Below, one piece after another: positions 37,467 through 45,611 of a stretch of 64,000 bases of DNA. Position 1 is the stretch's first letter, and every line of letters starts with the position of its first letter. A program made the position numbers and the translations under genes. The stretch lies in assembly GCF_034377285.1 (NCBI RefSeq), contig NZ_CP139715.1:992001-1056000 (forward strand), read 5' to 3'. Under the pieces are notes generated by a model, which did no database searches, was not told the DNA's origin, and was given only the letters and a program-made list of their open reading frames with translations. This DNA is from Thalassobaculum sp. OXR-137. Its GTDB lineage: Bacteria > Pseudomonadota > Alphaproteobacteria > Thalassobaculales > Thalassobaculaceae.

Positions 37467-38333
37467 TCAAAAACCGGGGGAGAGCATCTGGCGCAGCATG
37501 GCCAGACATAGCGGGTGGTGCGGGTCGCCGAAGGCCTCCAGAGCGGTGAAGTGATTGCCGCCCTCCACATCCACCGACAGGGCCGGCTGACCGGCGGCGT
37601 GCAGCGCCTGAATCAGCTCGTCGCGCTGGCGCAGGTATTCCGGCCCCTCTTCCAGGCCGACCGTGGCGATCAGCGGCGGCAGGCGGCCATCGCCCTTCTT
37701 CAGGTCGCGGGCAATGGAAATGGGGCTGAGCGGCGCCACATCCTCGGGCTTCAGATGCAGGCTCTCGTTGAGGTAGCACAGGCGGATCGGCTCCAGGTCG
37801 TGGAGGCCGGAGACCGAGCAGCCGCCCTTCAGCAGATCCGGCCGGCCGTTGGGGCCGCAGAGCATCGCCGCCAGATGGCCGCCGGCGGAATGCCCGGCCA
37901 CGTGCAGCTTGTCGGCGCGACCGCCGACCCGCTCGGCATTGGCGTGGATCCACTCGATGGCGGCGGTCACGTCGGCGACGATATCGGCGATCGTCACCTC
38001 CGGGCACAGCCGGTACTCGACCGAGACCAGGGTCACGTCGGCGGCCACATAGGTCGGCGCCAGGAAATGCACCAGGGACTTGTCCCGCGTGTGCCAGTAG
38101 CCGCCATGGATAAAGGCGAGGATCGGCGCGTCGGGCCGGGCGGCCGGGAACACGTCGACCCGGTGGCGCTCATGCGGTCCGTAGGCCAGGTCCAGGTCGC
38201 AGGACAGCGCGTTGCGCGCCTCGGCGCCCCGGGCCATCCAGCGCTGACCGATACCGGCCACGTCGGGCACCTTGGCCTGGTTGTTGTACTGGGCGTCGAG
38301 CGCCGCCTGATCGTAGGTCCCGAAGACCGTCAT
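37467..38333 (-). CDS. Alpha/beta hydrolase, BD-FAE / kynurenine formamidase-like
   Basis: 288 aa. Oxyanion-hole motif HGGYW (76-80) and nucleophile Ser149 in VAGHSAGGHLAAML, with the conserved VSVEYRLCPE between them. A catalytic His is likely in EGGNHFTALE near the end. The HGGYW form is shared with kynurenine formamidases and related arylformamidases, as well as esterases. No tryptophan-catabolism gene is adjacent, so the substrate is uncertain. Cytoplasmic. Confidence 0.83.
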   Translation of the reverse strand: MTVFGTYDQAALDAQYNNQAKVPDVAGIGQRWMARGAEARNALSCDLDLAYGPHERHRVDVFPAARPDAPILAFIHGGYWHTRDKSLVHFLAPTYVAADVTLVSVEYRLCPEVTIADIVADVTAAIEWIHANAERVGGRADKLHVAGHSAGGHLAAMLCGPNGRPDLLKGGCSVSGLHDLEPIRLCYLNESLHLKPEDVAPLSPISIARDLKKGDGRLPPLIATVGLEEGPEYLRQRDELIQALHAAGQPALSVDVEGGNHFTALEAFGDPHHPLCLAMLRQMLSPGF

Positions 38334-38459
38334 CGCTTTCTCCCGTATCGACTTTCCTGGCCCGACTCTTCCGGTCGTCCCGTTCTAGCATTCCAGCGCC
38401 CCTGCGTCGTGAGGTCCATTCGTCTTGACCTGACGGGCGCGGCGATCAATATGCGCGCC

Positions 38460-39677
38460 ATGCCCGATGACCGCGATCCCGCCGCCGGCGCCCCCGCCAG
38501 TTCCCTCGACGGCGCACCCGCCACGCCCCGACCGTCCTCAGACCGCCCTGCCGGGCCGCGCCCCTTCGTGCGCGCCACCGGCCAGCTCGCGGTCGATCGG
38601 GCCATCGCCGAGCTGCGGCGCGGCGGCCTGGTGGCGATCCGCGCCGGACGCGACCTCGACCGCCTGGCGGTGGCCGCCGGCAGCGAGATGGCGACCCGCG
38701 AACTGATGGGCCAGATGTCGGCCATCGCCGGCTCCGAGCCGCGCCTCGTCCTGACCCGCAACCGGGCGGCCGTGCTGGGCTCCGGGACCGACGCCCCGGC
38801 CGTTTCGGTCGCGCTGTCGACCGCCCTGGACGTGGATGCGGTGCTCGATCTGTCCGACCCCACCCGCCAGGCCGCCGTTCCGGCCGGTCTCACCGCCCTG
38901 CCGGAGCGCGCGGATACCGCGGCCGCGGCGGCGGTGACCCTGGTGAAGCTGGCGCGCCTGCTACCCAGCGCCCTTGTCGCCACGGTGCACGGGATCTCCG
39001 CCTCGACCATGACCGCCTGGGCGCGGGAACGGGCCCTGCTGGTGGTCGAGGCCGGCGAAATCGAACGCTATGCCGAGACCAGCGCCCACCGGCTGATCCG
39101 TGCCGCCTCGGCCCGGGTGCCGCTGGCCGATGCGGAGCTCTGCGAACTGACGGCCTTCCGGCCGATGGACGGCGGCACCGAACATGTGGCGATCCGCATC
39201 GGCGAGCCCGACGCGGATGTGGGCCCGGTGCTGATCCGCATCCATTCCGCCTGCCTGACGGGCGATCTTCTGGGCAGTCTGCGCTGCGACTGCGGCGACC
39301 AGCTGCGCGGCGCGATCCGGGAGATCGAGCAGGCCGGCGGCGGCATCCTGCTGTATCTGGCGCAGGAGGGCCGGGATATCGGCCTGATCAACAAGCTGCG
39401 CGCCTACACCCTGCAGGATCTCGGGGCCGACACGGTGGACGCGAACACCACCCTCGGCTTCGACGACGACGAACGGGTGTATTTCCCAGCGGCGGAGATG
39501 CTGCGCCAGCTCGGCGTCGGCCGGGTGCGGCTGATGACCAACAACCCCTCCAAGATGGAACAGCTCGCCGCCTGCGGCGTGGAGGTGGTGGAGCGGGTGC
39601 CCCATATCTTCGCCTCGAACAGCCACAACGAACGCTATCTCGCGACCAAGGCGTCGCGGTCGGGTCACCTCTTCTAG
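38460..39677 (+). CDS. ribA: GTP cyclohydrolase II with degenerate N-terminal RibB-like domain
   Basis: 405 aa from the ATG at 38460 (an ATG three codons earlier is also in frame). The C-terminal half is a complete GTP cyclohydrolase II, the first step of riboflavin synthesis. Zinc ligands are Cys265, Cys276 and Cys278 in SACLTGDLLGSLRCDCGDQ, followed by YLAQEGRDIGLINKL and LMTNNPSKMEQL. The N-terminal 190 residues (LAVDRAIAELRRGGLVAI at the start) follow the outline of DHBP synthase (RibB) but lack the DDEDRENE catalytic segment, so that domain is probably not active. A candidate promoter TTGACC is at 38425. No FMN riboswitch is seen. Confidence 0.93.
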   Translation: MPDDRDPAAGAPASSLDGAPATPRPSSDRPAGPRPFVRATGQLAVDRAIAELRRGGLVAIRAGRDLDRLAVAAGSEMATRELMGQMSAIAGSEPRLVLTRNRAAVLGSGTDAPAVSVALSTALDVDAVLDLSDPTRQAAVPAGLTALPERADTAAAAAVTLVKLARLLPSALVATVHGISASTMTAWARERALLVVEAGEIERYAETSAHRLIRAASARVPLADAELCELTAFRPMDGGTEHVAIRIGEPDADVGPVLIRIHSACLTGDLLGSLRCDCGDQLRGAIREIEQAGGGILLYLAQEGRDIGLINKLRAYTLQDLGADTVDANTTLGFDDDERVYFPAAEMLRQLGVGRVRLMTNNPSKMEQLAACGVEVVERVPHIFASNSHNERYLATKASRSGHLF

Positions 39678-39725
39678 ACAGCGTCTTCCAGACGGCGGCG
39701 AAAGATTCCGCCCCGGACCCTGCAG

Positions 39726-39744
39726 GGCGGCAGTCTCTGCCGCC
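39726..39744. terminator. Perfect hairpin after ribA
   Basis: GGCGGCAG (39726-39733) and CTGCCGCC (39737-39744) form an 8-bp perfect stem with a 3-base loop, 49 bases after the ribA stop. No T-run follows. It may end or protect the ribA transcript, or be a protein site upstream of the sigma-54 promoter. Confidence 0.4.
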
Positions 39745-39836
39745 GACCGCGCCGCAGAGGCGGAGGATGCCGGGTCGGTTCCCACCGCCGGCGCGCTAAC
39801 AGACCGGAATCGCTAAAGTTTATTTCCCACGGTGCT

Positions 39837-39852
39837 TGGCACGCAGCTTGCT
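39837..39852 (+). promoter_or_regulatory. Candidate sigma-54 promoter
   Basis: TTGGCACGCAGCTTGCT reads as TGGCACG, four bases, TTGCT, with the GG at 39838-39839 and the GC at 39850-39851 separated by exactly ten bases. This agrees with the RpoN -24/-12 consensus at every strongly conserved position. The predicted transcript start is near 39863, 17 bases before the ATG of the downstream gene. Confidence 0.75.
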
Positions 39853-39879
39853 TCTCTCTGGATGACGGAGGAGTGTGCG

Positions 39880-40776
39880 ATGAGCGTGACAGAAGCAACG
39901 GGCCAGGCAAATCCAAGCTGGTGGTCGCAGAAGTGCCAGAGCGGCGAGGCAGATCCGTGCGAGCCGGGCACCGGCGGCACGAACGACTCCTTCGGCTTTG
40001 CCGACCTTCTGGACGTGATCAATCCGCTGCAGCACATCCCGGTGGTCAGCACCCTGTACCGGGAGCTGACCGGCGACACGATCTCGGAAACCGCCCGCAT
40101 GGCCGGGGGCGCGCTCTGGGGCGGTCCGGCCGGCGTGATCGGCGCGCTCGCCAACACCATCACCGAAGGCGAGACCGGCTCGGATATCGGCGGAACCGCC
40201 ATGGCCTATCTGCGCGGCGAAGAGGTCGGCACGCCGGCCCAGGATCCGGCCGCCATGCTGGCCGACGCATCGCAGGCCGCCGAATCGGGCGACCCGCTGG
40301 CCGGCCCGGTGCCGGCTTCCGTCGCCGCCTTCGCCGACGCGGCCCAACCCGCGACCCCGGGCTCCGTCCCGGCCGCACAGGCCGGCGCGATGGCGCTCGC
40401 CGCCGCCCAGGCCGGTCCGACGCCGGCGGGCTCGCAGGAATTCTCGGGATCCGCCGCCAGCCGCCTCGACGCCTTCATCCAGCGGGCCAACGCCGTGCGC
40501 ACCCCGGCGCTCACCCCCGCCCGGACTCAGGCCGCCGATCCGGCGGTGAACGCAGTCCAGAGCGCGCCGGGCCGAGGCGCCCAACCCACCGGCGGCAAGG
40601 GCCTCGTCGTGGACGTGACCCCGTCGGCGGCCGCTCAGACGGCGCCGGCGCGCAGCGCCCAGGCTCCGGCCGGCGCACCGCTGACCCTGGCCACGGGCGG
40701 CAATACCGATGTCGCCAACTGGATGTCGCGCGCGCTCGACCGCTACGAGTCCATGAAGACCAGGGAACAGTCCTGA
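39880..40776 (+). CDS. Unknown protein behind a sigma-54 promoter
   Basis: 298 aa from the ATG at 39880, which has GGAGGAG upstream. I do not recognise a characterised family. The first 90 residues look conserved: NPSWWSQKCQSGEADPCEP carries two cysteines, DLLDVINPLQHIPVVSTLY and RELTGDTISETARMAGG come next, followed by a glycine-zipper-like GGALWGGPAGVIGALAN. The remaining 200 residues are Ala/Pro-rich and low in complexity, ending with NWMSRALDRYESMK. No signal peptide. The promoter suggests it responds to nitrogen, flagellar or other RpoN signals. Confidence 0.72.
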   Translation: MSVTEATGQANPSWWSQKCQSGEADPCEPGTGGTNDSFGFADLLDVINPLQHIPVVSTLYRELTGDTISETARMAGGALWGGPAGVIGALANTITEGETGSDIGGTAMAYLRGEEVGTPAQDPAAMLADASQAAESGDPLAGPVPASVAAFADAAQPATPGSVPAAQAGAMALAAAQAGPTPAGSQEFSGSAASRLDAFIQRANAVRTPALTPARTQAADPAVNAVQSAPGRGAQPTGGKGLVVDVTPSAAAQTAPARSAQAPAGAPLTLATGGNTDVANWMSRALDRYESMKTREQS

Positions 40777-40798
40777 CCGGGCAGGTGCGGCCGCGCGC

Positions 40799-41536
40799 TC
40801 AGTCGTAGTCGCGGGCGCCGAAGATCGCGGTGCCGACCCGGACATGGGTCGCGCCCATCTCGACGGCGGTCTCGAAATCCCCGCTCATCCCCATCGACAG
40901 GTTCGCCAACCCATTGCGCTTGGCGACCTCCCGCAGCATGGCGAAATGCAGCGCCGGATTGTCCTCCACCGGCGGGATACACATCAGCCCGACCACGGTA
41001 AGCCCCAGCATGTCGCGGCACTCGGCGATGAAGGCATCGGCCTCGGCGGGCGAGACGCCGGCCTTCTGCTCCTCCTCGCCCGTATTGACCTGGATGTAAC
41101 AGGCGAGCTTTCGGCCCTGTTTCTCCATCTCCTTGGCCAGTTCGCGGGCGAGCTTGGGGCGGTCCACTGTCTGGATCACGTCGAAGAGCTCGACCGCCTC
41201 CTTGACCTTGTTGGTCTGCAGCGGGCCGATGAGGTGCAGTTCCACGCCCTCGTACCGGCTGCGGAAGTCGGGCCATTTGCTCTTGGCTTCCTGGACCCGG
41301 TTCTCGCCGAAGACCCGCTGGCCGGCGAGCAGCGCCGCCTCGACCCGCTCCACCGGCTGGACCTTGCCGACCGCGATCAGCGTCACCGCGGCGGGATCCC
41401 GCTCCGCTTCGCCCGCCGCCTTCTCGATGGCGTGGCGGATGGTGTCGATATTGTCGGAGATCTGCCGCACCAGGTGCGGATCGACGGCGACCGGGCCGCC
41501 ATCCTCACCGACAGCCTGTCCCGTTGCCGCGCTCAT
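40799..41536 (-). CDS. YggS-family PLP homeostasis protein
   Basis: 245 aa. A single TIM barrel that binds pyridoxal phosphate through Lys58 in LIAVGKVQPVE; FGENRVQEAKSKW, LHLIGPLQTNK, LSMGMSGDFETAVEMGATHVRVG are family motifs (the last in two parts). YggS proteins have no known catalytic reaction but keep PLP levels balanced. Its ATG overlaps the stop of the TPR-sulfotransferase as ATGA, so it is the last gene of the cupin/sulfotransferase operon. More often it is found near proC or cell-division genes. Confidence 0.93.
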   Translation of the reverse strand: MSAATGQAVGEDGGPVAVDPHLVRQISDNIDTIRHAIEKAAGEAERDPAAVTLIAVGKVQPVERVEAALLAGQRVFGENRVQEAKSKWPDFRSRYEGVELHLIGPLQTNKVKEAVELFDVIQTVDRPKLARELAKEMEKQGRKLACYIQVNTGEEEQKAGVSPAEADAFIAECRDMLGLTVVGLMCIPPVEDNPALHFAMLREVAKRNGLANLSMGMSGDFETAVEMGATHVRVGTAIFGARDYD

Positions 41537-43443
41537 GTCTCTTCCTCCGCATATCCGTATCGCTCGATTTCCGCCGACAGCGCCTGGGCGATCGGCGCCA
41601 TAACGCTATCATACCGCCGCCAGCGGGCCAGCGCGGTTCGATAGATCGGTTGGGTGACCTGCGCCGCGCTCGGGGTCGCGAGGACACCGCGGCTGCGGGC
41701 ATGGTCGTGAAAGGCCAGCATGCCAGGCTCGAACGGCAGGTCGAGGAAGTCGGTGATCCGGCGGGCCTCCCGCTCCAGATCCGCGACCACGTCCTCGTAG
41801 CGCACGGCAAGGGCCGGCGTCTCGACCGCCCGGCAATAGCTCTCCCAGGCGGTGAAGGTCGCCCGGTACAGGGCCGCCGCCCCGTCGAGCGAGGAGAACG
41901 CCGCCATCCAGTCGTTGAGCACGAAGTTCTGCATGAAGCAGGACAGAACCACATCGCAGGGGTGGCGCAGGGCGAGAATGAACCGGGCGCCCGGAAACAC
42001 CCGCCGGATCAGCGCCACATGCGCCATGTTCAGCGGCATCTTGTCGACCGTGTAGCGGGTATCGGTGCGCCTGGTATGACGGGCCAGCCGGACACGGTAG
42101 TGCCGCCTCAACTCTTCAATTTCCGGCTCTTTCAAGGCCGGTAGATCCACCGGGTAGCGATGGGCCGACAGGGTCAGATCGGCGATCATCGCCGCGACCA
42201 GGGGCCGCTCCTCGACGACCTCGATCCGGGAATGGGCGTCCAGCACCTGGTCGATCAGGGTGGTGCCGGATCGCGGAAAGCCGACGACGAACAGCAGATC
42301 CGACCCGGCATCGCCCTCGCCGACCGGCGGTCCGGCGCGGTGGAGCTCGGCCAGCGCCTCGAGCTGCGCCAGCGCGCGGCCCGGATCCCGCTGCGGGCGG
42401 GCAGTGGCCACCTGACGGGCGTTGGCCTCGGCGAAGGCGGCGAAGGCCTCATCCGTGCGCCGCGCCGTTTCCAGGGACCGCGCCCGCTCGAACAGAAAGA
42501 GATGGCGCATCGCCGCCGGGCACCGGTCGATCCCGGCTTCCACGATCGACAGGGACCCCGCCGGATCGCCGCGTCGGCGGGCCACCGAAGCCAGCACCAG
42601 CGCCGCCGCCGCGGTGTCGGGCGCGGTCGCGAGAGCCCGGCGGGCCCAGCGCTCCGCGCCGTCGAGATCGGCCGCGTTCTCGGCGAATTCTGCAAGGAGA
42701 ACCAGGGCCGATGCCTGTCCGGGTGCGACGAGAAGGGCCCGGTCGGCCGCCTTGCGCGCCCGGCCGCCATCCCCGGCCGCCCGCTCGGTGGCCGCCAACT
42801 GGCGCAGCAGCACGCTGTCCAGCGGCCTGCGGCCGAGATGCGCCGACAGCAGGTCCACCGCCCGGTCATGCTGGTCGAGCTGGCCGTACAGACCCGCCAG
42901 TCCGACCACGGCCTCGCTGCCGGCGCCCCGGTCGATCGCCCGCCCGAGTTTGTCGGCCGCCTCCTCGAACCGGCCGAGGCGCCGCAGGGCCGTGCCATGG
43001 TTGGCGAGCACCGCCGGATCGGTGCCGCCGCCCGTGGCCGCCAGGGCCTCATAGGCGCCGATCGCCTCGTCCAGCCGATCGCAGGACAGGGCGGCCTCGG
43101 CCGTCAGCCGGATCACGGCGGGGTTCGCGCGGACCTGATCGGGCAGGCGGGACAGCAGGCCGAGGGCACCCTCGGGGTCGTCCAGCGCCAGGCGCACCTG
43201 CGCTCTGTTGACCAGGATCTGCGCGTCTCCGGGTTGCCGGCGGTCGGCCTCGACCAGCAGCCGGTCGGCCGTGGCGAAGGCACCGGCGCCCGCTTCCAGC
43301 ATGGCCAGGCGGAACAGGGCCGCGCCGGGGACGGCCCGGTGCTTCAGCAGAAGATCGTGGACCGGGCGGGCCGGCGCCGGATCTCCGGAGGAGAGGGATT
43401 TCTCCAGCGCGGTTCTGGCCTTGGGCGGGAGCGGGCCGGCCAT
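41533..43443 (-). CDS. TPR-repeat sulfotransferase
   Basis: 636 aa from the ATG at 43443. The N-terminal 370 residues are tetratricopeptide-like repeats (for example GDAQILVNRAQVRLALDDP and WARRALATAPDTAAAALVL). The C-terminal sulfotransferase domain has the PAPS 5'-phosphosulfate loop VVGFPRSGTTLIDQVLDAH near residue 384 and the 3'-phosphate motif RFILALRHPCDVVLSCF. This fusion is like that of many bacterial TPR-sulfotransferases, which share the fold of protein tyrosine sulfotransferases. The TPR part probably holds the acceptor. It starts 4 bases after the second sulfotransferase stops. Cytoplasmic by sequence. Confidence 0.88.
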   Translation of the reverse strand: MAGPLPPKARTALEKSLSSGDPAPARPVHDLLLKHRAVPGAALFRLAMLEAGAGAFATADRLLVEADRRQPGDAQILVNRAQVRLALDDPEGALGLLSRLPDQVRANPAVIRLTAEAALSCDRLDEAIGAYEALAATGGGTDPAVLANHGTALRRLGRFEEAADKLGRAIDRGAGSEAVVGLAGLYGQLDQHDRAVDLLSAHLGRRPLDSVLLRQLAATERAAGDGGRARKAADRALLVAPGQASALVLLAEFAENAADLDGAERWARRALATAPDTAAAALVLASVARRRGDPAGSLSIVEAGIDRCPAAMRHLFLFERARSLETARRTDEAFAAFAEANARQVATARPQRDPGRALAQLEALAELHRAGPPVGEGDAGSDLLFVVGFPRSGTTLIDQVLDAHSRIEVVEERPLVAAMIADLTLSAHRYPVDLPALKEPEIEELRRHYRVRLARHTRRTDTRYTVDKMPLNMAHVALIRRVFPGARFILALRHPCDVVLSCFMQNFVLNDWMAAFSSLDGAAALYRATFTAWESYCRAVETPALAVRYEDVVADLEREARRITDFLDLPFEPGMLAFHDHARSRGVLATPSAAQVTQPIYRTALARWRRYDSVMAPIAQALSAEIERYGYAEEET

Positions 43444-43447
43444 GGCA

Positions 43448-44296
43448 TCAGACCGTCGGCTTGCCGTTCTTGTCGATATACCGCAGCTCCCGCAGGACGT
43501 CGCCATGGACGTCGATCAGCTGGGCGACATGGGCGTCCGACAGGCTCTTGCGCCACCCGCCGACCTTGCCTTCGCGGAAGAAGGTCTGATCCGAGCGGAC
43601 CCGCTCGCGGAAGCCGGCCTGCTTCTCCTGTCGGGAGACCTCCTCGAAATTGCTGAACCGGATCGCCTTCTTGATCCGCTCGGGAGTGGCCGGGATGTTC
43701 AGGAACTTGACGATGCGGGAGAATTCCTTGAACGGCTTGGACCGCAGGTCCTCGTAGCGCAGGACCAGCGGCTCGAAGCCCGGCACGCCGGTCCAGCCCC
43801 GGTAATGCTCCCCCCAGGGGCCGAGATACTGGACGATCGCCGCCTTGGTGGTCGGCGTGTGCATGGTATCGCGGCACAGTCCGTCCACCACCTGTTCCAT
43901 CGTGCCGTTGTAGTGGGCGGCGAAGGACACGGCGACGTCGAACACGTTCCGCACGACGTAGATCGCCCCCATGGTCTGCTCGAGGCCGATGATCGGAATG
44001 TCCCCGGCAAAACCGATGCGGTTATGGGTCTTCACGATCGAGGTCTCTGGCCGGGAGGCGAGCTTCTGCTGCAGCACGGGGCGCAGCTGATCGAGCTCCT
44101 GGTCGGTCATCTCGTCGATCGGCCGCTGGGTCAGCGACTGGTAGAGATCCCGCTGGGCGTCGCCGAAGGAGACCACGTTGAGCTCGTTGATCGACACCGG
44201 CGCCGCGCCGTTTCGGAAGAGGTTCTCCAGGAAGATCCGGATCCAGGTGTTGCCCGATTTGGGGTAGGAGGCCAGCCAGAGGATTCCGCCGGACAT
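43448..44296 (-). CDS. Sulfotransferase domain protein
   Basis: 282 aa. The PAPS 5'-loop is SYPKSGNTW (10-18) close to the N-terminus, as in cytosolic Sulfotransfer_1 enzymes, and the 3'-phosphate motif is YVVRNVFDVAVSFAAHY. RYEDLRSKPFKEFSRIV and FREGKVGGWRKSL are also typical, the latter being the GxxGxWK-like end. It transfers sulfate from PAPS to a hydroxyl or amine acceptor, identity unknown. It follows the cupin gene after 3 bases and precedes a second, structurally different sulfotransferase. Confidence 0.9.
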   Translation of the reverse strand: MSGGILWLASYPKSGNTWIRIFLENLFRNGAAPVSINELNVVSFGDAQRDLYQSLTQRPIDEMTDQELDQLRPVLQQKLASRPETSIVKTHNRIGFAGDIPIIGLEQTMGAIYVVRNVFDVAVSFAAHYNGTMEQVVDGLCRDTMHTPTTKAAIVQYLGPWGEHYRGWTGVPGFEPLVLRYEDLRSKPFKEFSRIVKFLNIPATPERIKKAIRFSNFEEVSRQEKQAGFRERVRSDQTFFREGKVGGWRKSLSDAHVAQLIDVHGDVLRELRYIDKNGKPTV

Positions 44297-44299
44297 CGG

Positions 44300-45496
44300 T
44301 CAGACCTGCACCGGAAAGATGACCTTGTTCTGGATCAGGGCCTGGATCAGCGTCCGGCCCGCCTCGCCCCGCTGGCCATGGGCTTCGGAGAGCTCGGAGA
44401 GCCAGAATTCCTCGCGCTCGAGGATCCAGGCGAGCATCTCGCGGTCCGCGGCGGCGCGCTGGAACGTCTGGCCGCGATGGGTGACTGTCAGGCCGTCCCC
44501 GGTGCCCTGAACCACGGGCGCATAGCGCGAGACGAAGAAATATCCGTCGGTATCGCGCTCCGGGAAGCGATAGTCCGCGACCTTGTCGAAGATGCGGTCC
44601 TTCTGGAAGCCGGCCACGAAGTCATGGAACGCCGGATCGGCAAGCACCTTGTTCACGGTCTGGCCGATACCCTGGAGATAGGCGGCAAGCGCCGCGCGAT
44701 CCTCGAAATGCGGCAGCCGCTTGCGGAAATACTCCTGGCCCTGCATCTCGCGGGCGAGCATCTCCAGCACCGCGACCCCGACCGCCGGCGTCGAGCCGAA
44801 GGACAGGTGCAGCGAGGCCGTGTCGGTGGCGAGCGCGTCGTGATACAGGCCGCGCGGCAGGTAGAGAATGTCGCCCGGCCGCGTGGTCACCTGCTGCGCC
44901 AGCTTGCCCTTCATGCGGTCGTGCTGCTCGGCGGTGAAGTCGCTGGGGCGGCTGCCCGGGACGAAGGACGCCTCCGGAAACCGGCCTTCGTAGAGGTTCC
45001 AGGTCTTCTCGCCTTCGATCTGCAGGGCGAAGACGTCCATGCAGTCGAAATGGGAGGCGTAGCCCCGCACCGCCTTCCAGGAGCAATAGGCGTTGCAGGA
45101 CGTGTTGGCCCCGGTGAGCCGCTCGAGCGCCCGGGAAACCGACGCGATCCGAGGATCGATCCCTTCCAGGAAATCGAGGACGAAGGTCGCCCCCTTCTGC
45201 AGCAGGGCGGTCACCTTGCCCCGGTCCGGCCGCAGGCCGGACTCGCCCTGGCGCCCATGTCCCGGCCGGCAGAACTGGGCCGCAGGCAGCACCTTGCCGT
45301 CCAGCGCCATCTCGATCGTATGCCCGTCCCAGAGCTTCGGGCGGGCCAGCAGGTCGTTCATGTGCGACCAGGAGAACACCGTCTCGACGCTGCGGACAGC
45401 CCCGGCCTCGTAATACGGCGCCTTGTCGAAATACTGGTCGAGAAAGCGATCGCGGTCGATCGCGCGGAACAGCCGGTCGAAGGAAACGTCGGTCAT
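44300..45496 (-). CDS. JmjC/cupin-type Fe(II)/2-oxoglutarate oxygenase
   Basis: 398 aa. The metal triad can be read: His149 and Asp151 in ASHFDCMDVFALQ and His219 in LPRGLYHDA. The order HxD, then EGEKTWNLYEG, then a PGDILYLPRG turn before the distal His, is that of the cupin_4 ribosomal-oxygenase group (YcfD/NO66-like), which hydroxylate side chains of proteins. The C-terminal 150 residues would be the dimerisation and winged-helix part. The substrate is unknown; its neighbours are two sulfotransferases, so it may create or sit beside a sulfated product. First gene of the operon. Confidence 0.83.
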   Translation of the reverse strand: MTDVSFDRLFRAIDRDRFLDQYFDKAPYYEAGAVRSVETVFSWSHMNDLLARPKLWDGHTIEMALDGKVLPAAQFCRPGHGRQGESGLRPDRGKVTALLQKGATFVLDFLEGIDPRIASVSRALERLTGANTSCNAYCSWKAVRGYASHFDCMDVFALQIEGEKTWNLYEGRFPEASFVPGSRPSDFTAEQHDRMKGKLAQQVTTRPGDILYLPRGLYHDALATDTASLHLSFGSTPAVGVAVLEMLAREMQGQEYFRKRLPHFEDRAALAAYLQGIGQTVNKVLADPAFHDFVAGFQKDRIFDKVADYRFPERDTDGYFFVSRYAPVVQGTGDGLTVTHRGQTFQRAAADREMLAWILEREEFWLSELSEAHGQRGEAGRTLIQALIQNKVIFPVQV

Positions 45497-45556
45497 CGGA
45501 GCCCTGGGGTCGGTCGCGTGTCAGAAGTGTTGGCCAACCGATAGCCTATCCGGGCG

Positions 45557-45590
45557 CAAAAAAGAAGGGAGCCGCCCGAAGGCGGCTCCC
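45557..45590 (-). terminator. Intrinsic terminator of the porin gene
   Basis: On the minus strand GGGAGCCGCC, TTCG loop, GGCGGCTCCC and then TTCTTTTTT. The 10-bp stem with a UUCG tetraloop and T-run lies 20 bases after the porin stop and separates it from the cupin operon on the same strand. Confidence 0.95.
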
Positions 45591-45611
45591 CAAATCAGAC
45601 TGTCTTCTGGA

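Noticed and set aside
38334-38459. FMN riboswitch upstream of ribA
   Set aside because: The gap is only 126 bases and none of the conserved RFN element segments could be found.
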